64,000 nucleotides of DNA. Origin: Hyalella azteca (lineage: Eukaryota > Arthropoda > Malacostraca > Amphipoda > Hyalellidae). This document shows, in pieces, positions 1 through 11,964 of this stretch; position 1 is the first letter of the stretch, and every line of letters starts with the position of its first letter. The notes under the pieces are model-generated. The model did no database searches, had not been told where the DNA came from, and was given only the letters and a program-made list of their open reading frames with translations. The stretch covers positions 1-64,000 of the forward strand of contig NW_025930722.1 of the NCBI RefSeq assembly GCF_000764305.2, read 5' to 3'. Both the position numbers and the translations under genes were made by a program.

Positions 1-299
1 TTTCACGTATATTTTTAGTTTTATTTTTCGAGTTTGCTACCTAACAATTTTGCTGTAACTTTTAACAACCTGATTGATTTGAATAGTAATTTGAGACACG
101 TAACATATTATTCTAAAAAAGTATACTTCTCTGATAATTACGATATGCAAAGTTTAATTATGTATAGACTTTGATTCTGAATGAAAAATTATTGTAATGA
201 AGTAAAATATGCTATGGCAGAATAAATTTGTAATTTTTTGCCAAATTCTACTTCAATAAAAAATGTTATCAAAGGACCCTTTCTATTCTAACATTTATG
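1..299. other. AT-rich upstream flank, no gene seen
   Basis: AT-rich sequence with no open frame that resembles a known protein and no recognisable RNA gene. It precedes the more GC-rich stretch at about 300-595 that I interpret as the SIN3 first exon and promoter. The end of a neighbouring gene could lie here but nothing supports that. Confidence 0.4.
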
Positions 300-595
300 A
301 GTGTTTACCGCATTTCTGTTTGTACTTTCGCGAGTCCATTGTGAGGGGAAGCTTTGTGGTGTCAATTTGTCCCAAGCTCTTCTACCCCGAGTTCGAGACG
401 CGCTCAACACTCTCGCCCCAGCCGTTCTTGGTTCGTCAGATACCTACAGACGAGTGAGGATGTGCGAGCTCCGAGTTCCTGCGAAATTTCGTTCTACGTT
501 TTCAATAGTGCAATAGCATAATAAAAATCTTGGAAAAAGTGTCAGTGAAGGTTTCGTTTGTACATGGCGAACGACGTAATGCAGGATAAGTAAAG
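300..595 (+). promoter_or_regulatory. Sin3A: Probable 5' UTR first exon and core promoter region of SIN3
   Basis: The coding start of SIN3 lies only 13 nt downstream of a 3' splice site (AG at 950-951 of the 11.9 kb region), so at least one upstream non-coding exon must exist. This stretch is more GC-rich than its surroundings and ends in a good 5' splice site (AAAG/GTGAGA, exon end 595). It contains a 9-codon upstream ORF (564-593, ATG to TAA) that closes two bases before the donor, a possible translational control element. The transcription start is not defined, and linking this exon to SIN3 rather than another transcript is inference; RNA reads would settle it. Confidence 0.4.
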
Positions 596-2961
596 GTGAG
601 AAATATTTTAGAAAAGCTACTAATCATTCCCGGTTGAATCATCTGTGCTTGTCAAAACGTTCGTTACAAGTAGGTAATTCAAATTTATCATTCAAGACAA
701 TGATTGTGCAGCGTATTTGTGGCATGTTATAAATTCTCTACATAATTAGGTCTTTGATTTTGAATGTTTAGTGCGTCTGAAATTAGGTGTCATTCAGCAG
801 TTGTGAATGAGTCGGTTAGGGTGCTGGCATGCGGCTAGCCTAGCCTGCTGTGAGCTGTCTCACTCGCTCGCTAAGGTTGAGAGAACCGCGTGGCCTAATT
901 TTTATTCATATATGACGTTATAAGAATGTTATTGTAGGATAATTTATTTTATGGTACGGATGACTTGTTCTTTGTTGTGACTTGTGAAATATTACGCCAT
1001 GGCCATCGTGTGCGTAGGCCTAGGCGATCGATGCAGCATTTAGAATTGACCTAACTGGGCTGATCTTGTTCTGGCTTTAGTTAAGCCCTTGATAAAACTT
1101 CAGTTGTCACTGCTGACACTGCACTCAAATTGATACCATTTAATGCAAACAATAAACTTCAAATGAATATGAAATGCATTTTTTCTTATGCATGCAAATG
1201 ATGCAATTAGTACTGATGCAGACTGCAGCAGAGTAGCCTAATCAGATCTTGATTGCATCATTTAAAATTTTATAATGGCTTGTTAATTCCGTGGTTCCAC
1301 CCGACAAAATGCAGCTCCAAGTTTATGTCCATTATTTTAGAATATCTACAAAAAAAGGGAAGTTAAAACTTGAAACATGAATGCCATGAATTATTATAAC
1401 ACAAGCACCAATTGATGGAAACTTGAAAGTTGAACTTGTTTAACTTTTTAATAGGTAACACTTGAATGACTCGATTGCATTAGATTTACTTTAATTCATG
1501 TAGGCATAAGTTTATCTGTTTTAATATTTTTCACCATTTTGTAACCCGATTATATTAATGCCATGCATTAATAACCACGTAAAAACTTTCAAATAGTTCA
1601 AGAAGTCAGATTTCATTTTCAATTCATTTTCATGCAGCCGAAGCAGAAAAATCTGCTGGCCCATTCACATTCAGAAATAGAGCTTTTTTGCCATCAGATA
1701 CTTGTCACATGAATTGTTTTGTACCTAATTTTTAATGAAATTGATTTTAAATGTGATTGATTGAAACTGAAAAATTGGACAAAAGCTGCCTGTTTATTAA
1801 ATGAAAACTCCAGACAATGTGGACAATTTTAACTGTTCCCACGGCCCTTGCCCAATTTTTTGTAAAAATTAAGCCTTCTTCTTAAAGTTCTTCTGTAAAA
1901 AGTTTTTTACCAAAGATTTAAAAAAATACCCATTGAAATGACTTTGTACTAATTCACTTGCCAAATTCCACCATGTAAAACATGATCAAGCCAGTGTGTA
2001 ATTTCAACAATTCTGGTTTTTATGGTGAAGATTGATCCAGTCATGTAGCCTGTTCTGCTCCAAATTATCAGCTGAGTTGTAAATAGAAAGCCTTATTTTA
2101 TGTTTTTTTTCATTACAATATAAGCAAGCATACCTATACTCGTAAATTCCATTTGTGATGTATGGGTATTTATCAAATTCAATTGGTTCAAGCCTATAAT
2201 TTGCATTACTCCTGTTTTTTTTTTATGAAAATCAAAATTCTTCTACACATGAAAGTGCAGGAAGTCTTGGGTATTTTGCACCATTTAGATTGCCTCAAAT
2301 TCACAGTATCATAAGGGACATTTTTTGTCCGGTTGGAAGTGATACTTGAGTAAGAAGTATTTTATAGCCATTCATGCACTATTAATTCAGGATATTGTTG
2401 TGAGAGGTGTAATCTGTGTGTGACATCAAATGCTTTAATTGTATTAGGACAAGAGCATGTAGATGAAATGTATCAGAAGCTTAATGCTTAATGGGTTTTT
2501 GTATCTAAAAGCTTAATGGCTTCAATATCAAATCACTTGAGCATTCTGATTTCCATTTACACATCATTTTCTGAACCTGAGCTTTACTGGCAATAATTAT
2601 TATAATATTTATATATTAAAATATATAATTTAATAACTTTGTTTATTAATAAGCAGTATTTTTTGTCAGATTATTGACAATATTATACAATTTGATTGCA
2701 CTGTCATTACTTTTAGTTTAATCTTTATTTTTATGTACATGAACTATCCATGTTGTGGAGGCTAACTGGCTTGTCATGGTGTCCAAAGAGCCTTGTTAAG
2801 TTAGTGAACAAAATTTCTAATCATTAAACACTTTTAATCATGATGCTATTACCTCCACAAAATTTGGCTTATCTTAATTTTTCAACTTAATGACCAAACT
2901 GAATGTATGAGATCAAAAATCAAACTTGTGCTCTCTGCTCATGATGTGGATATGGAAGTAT

Positions 2962-3054
2962 GTGGACGACATGACACATGCATTTTCTGAGTATGTTGTT
3001 TTGCAAGTGTTTCACTACTTGGACGACATGACACATTCGTTTTCTGAGTAGGTT
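2962..3054. repeat. Imperfect tandem duplication in SIN3 intron 1
   Basis: A block of about 36 bp beginning TGGACGACATGACACA occurs at 2962 and again at 3019, separated by about 20 bp of unrelated sequence. The second copy runs into GGTTAGGTTAGG, which resembles two units of the arthropod telomere motif but is too short to interpret. Confidence 0.7.
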
Positions 3055-3280
3055 AGGTTAGGGCGCTACTTGCCCCGACGAGTCTTGACGCGAGTGACGG
3101 CTGACGCTCGCTCAGAGTCTTCGCGTTTGCGTCGTAGTGCCTTTGATTTTCCTCTTGCTATGTAAAGCTCGATGGATGAATGAACATTTTTAAATTGTTT
3201 CTTCTACGAAGTATTAATACGCAGCCTGTTTTGATTGGGTATTAAAATCACTTGGCTGCTTAAGTCGCAAATTCACCAGG

Positions 3281-3390
3281 AATTTAAAAGTAAAGAAAAT
3301 AGACAAAAAGTTCACCATTTCTTATAAGAGAAAACGTTATCTCTTATAAGAAATGGTGAACTTTTTGGCTATTTTCTTTACTTTTAAATT
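3281..3390. repeat. Long near-perfect hairpin (51 bp arms, 8 bp loop)
   Basis: Arms 3281-3331 and 3340-3390 are reverse complements with a single mismatch, separated by an 8 bp loop. A transcript of either strand would fold into a 51 bp duplex. It may be a foldback MITE or a small-RNA precursor; no target-site duplication was identified. Confidence 0.85.
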
Positions 3391-6317
3391 TCTGCTGTTT
3401 TGATTGTGTATAGAAATGCACTGGGACGAGTTGACATTAGCAGTTTCTTTGTTACGTGATTATTTATCTATTCATGATGACTTTTCATATAGTCTCGTTA
3501 ATGAGATCATAATGAATTAATGAAATTATAAATTTTTATTAATATGAATAGTATGATTGATTAGAAAGCTTATATTTTGTCATCAAATGATTCTATAATT
3601 TACCAAATATTTCGTGGATACTTAGATGTTCGAACGCAATTTTGATGCTAGCGCATTTGCTTATCGTTAGTACATATCAGAGTTGATCGTCGCGCGCGTT
3701 GCTATGCTTATCCATTCACTGGTGAGAAGCGCCCACCACCGTATCATGGAGATAAAATAACATAATTTCATAATTATGAGACCATCGTTGGGATTCTGAA
3801 CTAACAATATCAATAATAACTCGATTTTAGGACTATTATTAACTCGATTTTGGGACTATTATTATATATGTCACGTTTGTGTGCATTAGATTGTCAATTT
3901 TACGCTTTCCCGAATGCATTGCCTCCAAAACTAATAAAATCTCACGTTGGTAGGTTTGTTTAATGGAGATGCACATGGTATGTGCCCCCCATTTTCCCCG
4001 TGATAAATGACAGCGTCTATAGTTCTCAAAGGTGTTCGGTTTAGCTCAATTTTATCAGTTTTTAAACGAAACATCGCAAATGGATTAGTCACATTATTAA
4101 ACGAAATGCCACAAAGCTTTTACTAACCGTGATACAGAGTTTCTAAAACAGCGATAATTTTCTGTATGCACTCATGATAACATCTTTTTAAATACCGAAG
4201 AATGTGATTCGAAGTTACGTTATACATTTATTTATTAATGACTGCAGTGAGGATAATTCTAACAACAGTTTTAGTAATTCTCGTGATATTTATACGTTCC
4301 CTTTTTTGATAGAAGCAAAGAGTTCAAATGAGGAAACTCCACGTTTATATATTATCACTGCGTAGATACGCCTAATCTTCTCGAGGCAGCTCGAATTGGT
4401 TTCACATCGATGTCATGCTGGTCATAAATTTTACCAGGCTTTTACTGTCACTCGGCTCTTGACTCACGAGTCGTGAAATTGTTAGCTCGTACTAATATCA
4501 TTCGAAATTATTGCATTAAAGTTCCATTAATAATACATTTTGTCCACTTTTTATTGCGTGCTGTAGTTTCGATGTTAATCCATTTATCCCGTAGAGACCA
4601 TATGTACAGGTTTTGAACACTACCCGTCAATCCCTGTATTGGAACTCTAAACTGTAATTCACTCCCTTCTGGTTAATTAAAGGTGAAGGATTACTGGTCA
4701 TTCATGTTATATTTTAGCAGATTGCGAGTAAAATTATTTTTAATTTACGCGACCTGCGAGTTGATACATCATGCAACTTAGTACAATTAATGTGATGATT
4801 TAATATAACAATATTTGCGAGAATGATATAAAGTCTCATTACAACTGTAATCGACTAGGAATTATTAGACAATTATTGCCCAGATTCACTACTGAAGCCG
4901 CATTTATACCGTATAATCTCAGAGGGTTACGTTTGTTAGAAAAAAAGCTCACATGCCCTCGGAATTCTTGCACTGCACATAACCTTATGCAAGCGACGCC
5001 TACTTCTTAGTTCTTACATGCGTCCATTTAGCGCCTTAAAGTTATAAACGCATGTGCACGCGTCCAGTTATCGCCGTATACGCTTGGAAATGTTTATTTA
5101 GCGGCGTATACACATGTAAACACGTCTCATTAGCGGCGTATGCGTCTAAGAGTTAAGAAGTGATTGATTTATTGTGTCAGCTATGTAGGATCTGCTGGTG
5201 AAACGGTCAAGTTCCATATAGTTCCATATATATAGTGACTAATGTCACTACGTATATCGTACATGGCAGAAGTTTCCAACACGGACTGATTAAATCCCTT
5301 AGAACACAATGAATTATTGAAGGTTATAATTTCTTAAAACATTTTATTTTAGCCATGCATATAACAGTCAAACGTTTGTGACAGTGATAAATATAGTGAT
5401 TATTGCAGAGAGGTAAATTGGGCACATGGGTTTGTGTCTCGCTGCCCTGTGGTAAAATCAGATCCGTACTCCAATGCGTTTGTTTCTTCTATTGTTATTA
5501 TTTGTACCTATGTTTAATGATAATTATTTTCCGAATTAAAAGTTCTCTAAATTTCATCTAGCTGATGTTTGAGGAATTGTTTGTGGTTACGCGAGCTTAT
5601 CTCGAGGTGACGGAGAGATGTTGTGAATATTCAACTGATAAGGGTTACACTATTAAAAATTGTGATGCGCTAAAATCATTTATGAGTGATGCAGCTGATA
5701 AAAACATTTCACTAGTACGCTTACTTCATTGTTAACTTAGTAGTGCTCAAATGAATATGAAATGTATAAATGAATATCGAACAATATGAGTGACCTATTT
5801 TAGGATGACGCAGCGATTCGTAACAACTGCAGTGCGAGTGACCGCGCTGTCTGACAGTGAAAGTAGCAGCGCTGTCATTACTTGTGATCCAGTGCCGCCG
5901 TCTACCTCACGCTTTCTTCACTTGTTCTCTGATGCTGCCACGTCTGCAGCTCTACTCCAGCCATGTGTCCTGTCGTTATGCTTGTTGAACTCCAAGGTCA
6001 ACACTAGAGTAATTTGTGAAATGTGTGCTCTTTGGAAGTTTAATGAAGTATTAACCGTCAGCTTTTAGGTGGAATTCAAGCGCCTGATTGTTTTTAAACG
6101 TCACGATCGCTGCTCTCGAGGTTAGCACTGATGCAGCATGTGGTATTGTGGTTTACTTTGTTAAATATCTCTAGAGATTGGTGGATACAATTATTTCGAC
6201 GGCCGCTTAATAATTTCTGTGACGAACTTTTCATAAAGTCTGTTATCCTTTAGTTACGCAGTGCGGAGGTCTATAACAAAGACCATGAAAAGCATGGTCT
6301 AGCCGTGCGGTGCCTTC

Positions 6318-6331
6318 GTTGCCGTGGCAAC
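6318..6331. promoter_or_regulatory. RFX-type X-box palindrome
   Basis: GTTGCCGTGGCAAC is a perfect inverted GTTGCC/GGCAAC pair with a 2 bp spacer, extended by two further paired bases on each side (6316-6333). This matches the symmetrical X-box recognised by RFX transcription factors. It lies in a GC-rich island of SIN3 intron 1. Function is inferred from the motif alone. Confidence 0.4.
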
Positions 6332-9170
6332 GAGCCGGCTCATGTCTCATACTTTACAGTTTACACGTGCTCTAGTGCGTGGTAGGCGTTTTTGCCAACG
6401 GTATCTTTAAATTTCTGCAATTTGATACTCTATATTGCTTGTCATCTTGATTTTATCGTCTCACCGTCATCTTTAAATCATAACCTTGCTCACATGTAAC
6501 TGAAAAGTCGCTTCGTTGTCTGCGTATTCAGCGCTTCACAAACGTTTCAGAGCCTGCCCAGAAAATTTTTTTAACCGTGCGTTTATTAAAATAAAGGTGC
6601 TCTGTGCTTAGATGACGTTAACTTCAATAGTTGCAAGGGAGCTACATTTAGTGACACGTCACCTGACCTTGCACCTGAGTTTTACGGCGGCTAGAACACA
6701 AATGCTCGAAGCTGCTGTGCACGAGTCAGATTTCCATCGCTTGGCTTCGAAAGCTCGCTGCTGTTGGTGCTGTTCACTAGAGGGCGACACGAGCGGCCGC
6801 TCGACCCCGTTACAGCGAACCGCTGCACTTCCCACCATCCTAGGCGACTCACAAACTAACGCACGCGTTTGCCGGCATTCATTGAGTGTCATTTCACACT
6901 TTTCTATTTTATTGCTGTGCCTGCTAAATTGATAAAGAAGTGCAAATTTTTTTATAATACTCAATTATTTTACGATTTAGTCTTTTATGTGGTCAAAAGA
7001 AGTCAGCTTGCTTTCGGTGGCACGAAATTTTAAACAGACGCTCGCTCAGCTGATGCTTGCGTTGAAGACGTATAGTTGTGTTCGCTATCGTGTTGGTGTC
7101 TGTAACGAAATTTTCGATTGGCCAGATTATTTGATGTGTAATTATCAGGTTATTAGCGTGCTGGTGTTATGAGCTGTGCTGCTTGTTGGTTCAAGATGAT
7201 ATGGTTGTGTCGAGCTTACTTCATTTTCACACGTATGCCTAAATTTTTCCTATGTCAATATTGCTGTAAAGGAAACAATTTTAATGACATTTGAGCTGCA
7301 GTTCCGTCGTCAACTATTGTCCGTGTAATGATGTGTTTTAATCCATATAGTCTTTAATACTCTGAAATGACTGGATTCACACCCAAATGGCCCCCTGTTT
7401 GAAAATTATCCATAAATATTGGTGCCAGTCATTGTAGCTTGTTTATGCGGAATTGTCGATTTTCTGGCATGTCGTTAATTTTCCCTACTTGCGATGTATA
7501 GTCGTTCGTTTCGGTATAAGAAATCCTAAAAACCCATCTAATATGCCTGGACAGACTTATCTTAATATTTTGTTCGAGCACCATTTTCTTGAGTCTTAGC
7601 TTGAGGCAGTCAGCTGACCAGCAAGCATCGCCGCAGCCAGGCTGTCTACTCTATACCTCACTGACAGAGGTCTCATGTTCCAAGTCGTCTGAGTTGCTAG
7701 AGTTACCCACGTTTATTCCTGTTATTCCGACTCTCGAATCGAGTGCATGAGCTCTAACAGTTATGATTCGTTATATTTTTAATGAATTGTACGCTTTTCA
7801 ATTAGAATTTCTACACAAAAATATTTTTTTTTGTAAATGTTCTAAATGGTAACGTTTCGTCATTACAAGTCTTCTTGAATTTATAATTAGTTCTTTTTGA
7901 GGCACGAAGAGTGCGCTGTTGCTGCCCGTAGTAAATTGTTCTAGTTATCAAAGCGATGGGAACCTCTAGTCGCTCCTGCTCGTAAGCTCTTGTCTGAACA
8001 AAGGACGGCAGCTGGCTTACAGCTGATGCTCGCAGCGTCGTAGTACTACCTCACCGTAGAGGCGTAGACGATCTTGAGCAACAGTCGCCGAACTTTTCTG
8101 CCCTCTATACTCACGTGCTTTTGTGTCTTAAGTAAAAATTGATTGGTTTTCTCACACTGCAATTAGTCTTTTACAAATTAGGTTGTGTTGGATCTATATA
8201 TAGGGAGTATTGCAGAAGTGTTGGTGTTGCGCATTTTGTCTCTTGTATGCTTGGCTGAGCGCGGCTTGTGATTGGGCGGGTCAAGCTCGGCTGCTGATAG
8301 GGCGAGTCAAAACCTCATGGGCTTGGGACGAGAGCGCGCCATTTTCGTCCGCTCCTGCCATTGTTCATAAAGATCCGTGCTTATTAATTGGCCCTCTTGG
8401 CTAAGATAACGGGTGCCAAGTTAAGGTTTTTTACTAAATTCAAGTATCCGCTACCTGAATTACCATAATTTTCCTAATTTGTATAAGGTTGAACTCGTTG
8501 TAGAGTTTTAATGGAAAAGCCTGCTTTTCTATGGAGTCTAGCACTCTAGCCTGGGTCGCGTCACCTGTTCCGCTCAATGTCAGATTCGCAGCTGTTACCC
8601 TGATGCCTTATATCCAGTGTGCATGCAAAGTGTTGCCTAGCTACTTATGAGATTTTATGTTTCATGGTTGAAGCGTTTATCATACCCCTATAATAATAAT
8701 ACCCCTAACGCGATGAAAAGATTTATCAGCATGAAATGTGTTTTTACACTCTGTAAGTCTGTATTCTTCTACAATCACATCACTGATTGGATATGGAGAA
8801 TTATCTTGATTAGTGTGAATATTATTTTGTATTCAGATTGTACAACGCATCACAATAATTTTTTTTTGTGTGAGACCCGCCATTTTACGACGTCCTGCTC
8901 GTTGTTTGGCTTTATTGACTAATAGCTATCTTATATTCCTAAAAATCTTTCGGAATTTTGTTTGATCTGAACTGTAATCACTCATTTGAACATATATTAT
9001 TATCACGGCAATTGATAAGTAGCCTTCATTGAAGAAGACTGCAATTTGACGACATCGAGCACGGGAGCGGCGCACATCCTTCCTATGACACCGCAACTAT
9101 GTCAATGCCAGCGACGGAAATCACGGAATAGAGAAACGCAACGGATGGCCTGTGGCGCGACCATGACTTG

Positions 9171-9234
9171 TGCGCATGCGCGACACGACGTACTTGTGCA
9201 CACACTAACTCAACTTGCTGCTCGTATTTAAAAG
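9171..9234 (+). promoter_or_regulatory. NRF1-like palindrome with downstream TATA-like box
   Basis: TGCGCATGCGC (9171-9181) matches the NRF1/erect-wing palindrome typical of metazoan promoters. It is followed about 45 bp later by TATTTAAAAG (9225-9234). The surrounding 200 bp is GC-richer than the intron average. It could mark an alternative SIN3 promoter in intron 1, but there is no first-exon donor I can assign with confidence. Confidence 0.25.
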
Positions 9235-10829
9235 ACCCCGCCAACATCATTCGCTTTTATGGCAATTGTAGTATTCTTGTGTTTAATAAAGGCACAATGA
9301 GTAATGTAAAAATAATTGGATTGCATGATGTCTTCCAAAATTGCATGCAAATGCAAATTGTTGAAGAGGCACAAAGAAAACGTTTCGGCTGGTGTCGTCA
9401 GATCGATCGCTTCGTTGAGGGTCAACTGATGCGGCGTTCCTTGTAAGGTATTATCGTCTGACTTGAATGAAAAGGTACAGAACTTGTTGGAATTAGCAGC
9501 AAATTTCTGCTTTATTTTGTCGAATGAAAAAATCTACGAGTAAGTGAGCCTTGCCAGAAATGCCTACCGTAGTGACGGCAATTTTGAACGTTAATTCAAA
9601 TTCATGCTCTATTCATGAAAATTCGTCACCTTTACGGCTTTACCCATGTCTTGTGGGATAGATAATGCTGTCGTTATTTTTCATAAATTGCACACGTGGA
9701 AATTAATATTTATTTAATCAGTCATGATGTGCATCACTAGTTATTCAAATGAGTTTTTTTTCTATTTATTGTTTTCGGAAGTTCGGGCAAGTTCTTCCAT
9801 TCTTTGACTGGACGCATTTTACCAATTGCGACTAAATATATTCATAAAGTAAATAAAAGACTAATACTACACTTATCAGTAAAGACTAATACTACACATA
9901 TGGGAACTATAGAAACACTGAGTAAAAATTGTGTACTTCCAGCGCGTGTCAATGAAAAAAAGTGCGCGAAAGATCTCATCAGCTGTTGACGTTACTGCTG
10001 AACTATAGTAATAAAGATGTTCAAACGATTCGGATAGCTAATATCAAGCCATTTTTTGGTCAAAAAATATTAAAGAGGATCATAATGAAATTTTCATTAT
10101 TTGTTCCAATAAAAACAATCTAACTGACTTCCTTTGGTCGTTCGTAATTCAATTGAAATATCTCTTTGTAGATGTCAGATATTGAAATCAATCGTGTGGT
10201 CGAGCTCTGAGCTCCGTTCTTTTGTTGGCGGGGGTGGTTTAGGCTACTTTGCAGCACATCCTCTTGTCCCTCTTATATGTGTCCCCCTTTTCCCTCTTAT
10301 GTGTGTCACTGTGTGTTTTCTATTGAAGTGTTTTACTATTTTATTAATTCAACTAAAATCATTCTCATTCTTTTCAGGTCAGGTTTAGATCTGTTACTGA
10401 TTATCTAAATTTGTGTCGAAACCTACTTTAAAGTGTGGTGCTGAATTAATTGCTGTCCCACGCTCCCTAGTCCCTAACCTCTTGAGTGATTTGCTTGAAA
10501 GCACCCTGTAAACCTCCTAACTGACTTGTATTGGAAGCAGTTATTGGTGCGCATCTTATTCATTGGTCCGTGTGCATTTTTACTTGGCGGCGTCATCTTT
10601 AGTTCAGCTTCAGTTGATCATTTATACACATTTTCCTTTATTCTGTCATTTTCCTTTATTCTGTCATTTTCCTGTCACTTTTACTGTATGAGATACCAAT
10701 AATTATTAGAACCAGTATTTGCGTTTCATTTTCCTTTTCAACCTTTAGTCATCATGTTAACTTAACTCATTCAGTCAGATAAAGTAGGCGATGAGTTCGT
10801 CTCACCCTCGTTGAGACACCGGCAACACC

Positions 10830-10891
10830 GCCCCCCCAAAACCTTTCCACCGCCCCTAGGGGGGTGATAAAGCCCACTTTGGGAACCACTG
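10830..10891. mobile_element. hAT-like terminal fragment
   Basis: The stretch ends in TTTGGGAACCACTG, the typical inward-facing end of many hAT elements (reverse complement CAGTGGTTCCCAAA), preceded by a C/G-rich subterminal run. I found no matching opposite terminus nearby, so this is a truncated relic or a solo end. Confidence 0.35.
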
Positions 10892-11964
10892 AACTGAAGT
10901 ATTCCTGAACTTGCATTCTTTGATTAAGTCTTTAGCAAGCCAAGAACTTGAAAGCAGGGGAAATGCCAGTTTACTTGACGTTTTGTTTGCTTTTTGATTT
11001 TTAAGGTTTCCTAAAGATTCTCTGCTAGTTTATGGGCTGTCGATATCTACGTGAAATGATTCAAGTACAAAGCAGAATCAACGGGTAAAGGTATATATAT
11101 ATATATATATTGTTGGAAAGCGTCCAAATAATTAGTATATATATATACGCTTGTGAAGACTCTTAGGTCTCTCATGCCATAATCATAATGGTTAAAAACT
11201 TTCTGCAAGTAGGGACAAAAGTTCTTTGTACTGTAATGATGTCTCGTCAATAATATTAAGTCAGAAGGCATGTTATTCTTGCCTAACTATGACTCATTTT
11301 TCAATTGTGTTTATTTTTTAAATCTGCTATTCATTCACATTTCCAAGTGAGAGTTGATATTTTAAATTGTCTTTTAAATATTATTAGTTAAATTATTAGT
11401 TAAATTAAAATAACTGGCTCTTTTCTTGTGACTGAAGTAGCCCCTGGAAGGGCTGAGATGATGGAATGATTGCACTAGCACTTCTCACAGAATTGGCGAT
11501 GAAAAATCCTCTTGGGTCATACAATACTGAGAAGTTCTTAAGATCTAAATATAACTTAGTTGCTCAAAAATATTCTTGTAGAATGTAGATGATAGCAACA
11601 AGGTATTGCTCAGGAGTTCATTTTTCATAGAAGAGAATGTATGTTAGTCTCATGATGAGATTATGTCTTGCAAAATTGCAAGAATTTTTTTTCTAAATTT
11701 TAATAAAACATTATTGTGGTTTTCTCTACCACTTTGGAATTGCAATCCTAATCCAATTTTATTGGTTGTTCAGGTGCACCTTGCTCAGATTGAATCATGG
11801 TGACGATACTAAAACGCATTCAGATATGTTCTCCCTGTCTTATACACAAAGTTTGCCGTCTTTAAATGTAATATTGAATTTCATGAAAGACTATACAGAT
11901 TACCAGTGTGAAATGTTTGGCATAACATTGAAGTCCTGTCATTTTTGGCAGATGTGAACGTGCC

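Larger units (their letters stand above)
596..11951 (+). other. Long first intron of SIN3 (11.4 kb), no coding exon recognised
   Basis: AT-rich with several GC-richer islands (about 3.05-3.15, 5.8-6.9, 7.6-8.4 and 9.0-9.25 kb). The short open frames here have no recognisable domains and look like chance ORFs. It holds simple and tandem repeats: a duplicated block at 2962-3054, short repeats near 3.80-3.86 and 5.04-5.16 kb, a 20 bp repeat near 10.63-10.67 kb, and TA repeats near 11.1 kb. It also holds a long hairpin at 3281-3390, one hAT-like terminus and two candidate regulatory palindromes, listed separately. Alternative SIN3 promoters may sit in the GC-rich islands. Confidence 0.6.

Noticed and set aside
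3049..3062. TTAGG-like telomere repeat (GGTTAGGTTAGG); similar at about 24756
   Set aside because: Only two units each, far too short for an interstitial telomere array.
6612..6964. Overlapping ORFs of about 100 residues on both strands in SIN3 intron 1
   Set aside because: Both strands are open only because the island is GC-rich; no motif, no splice context and no family resemblance.
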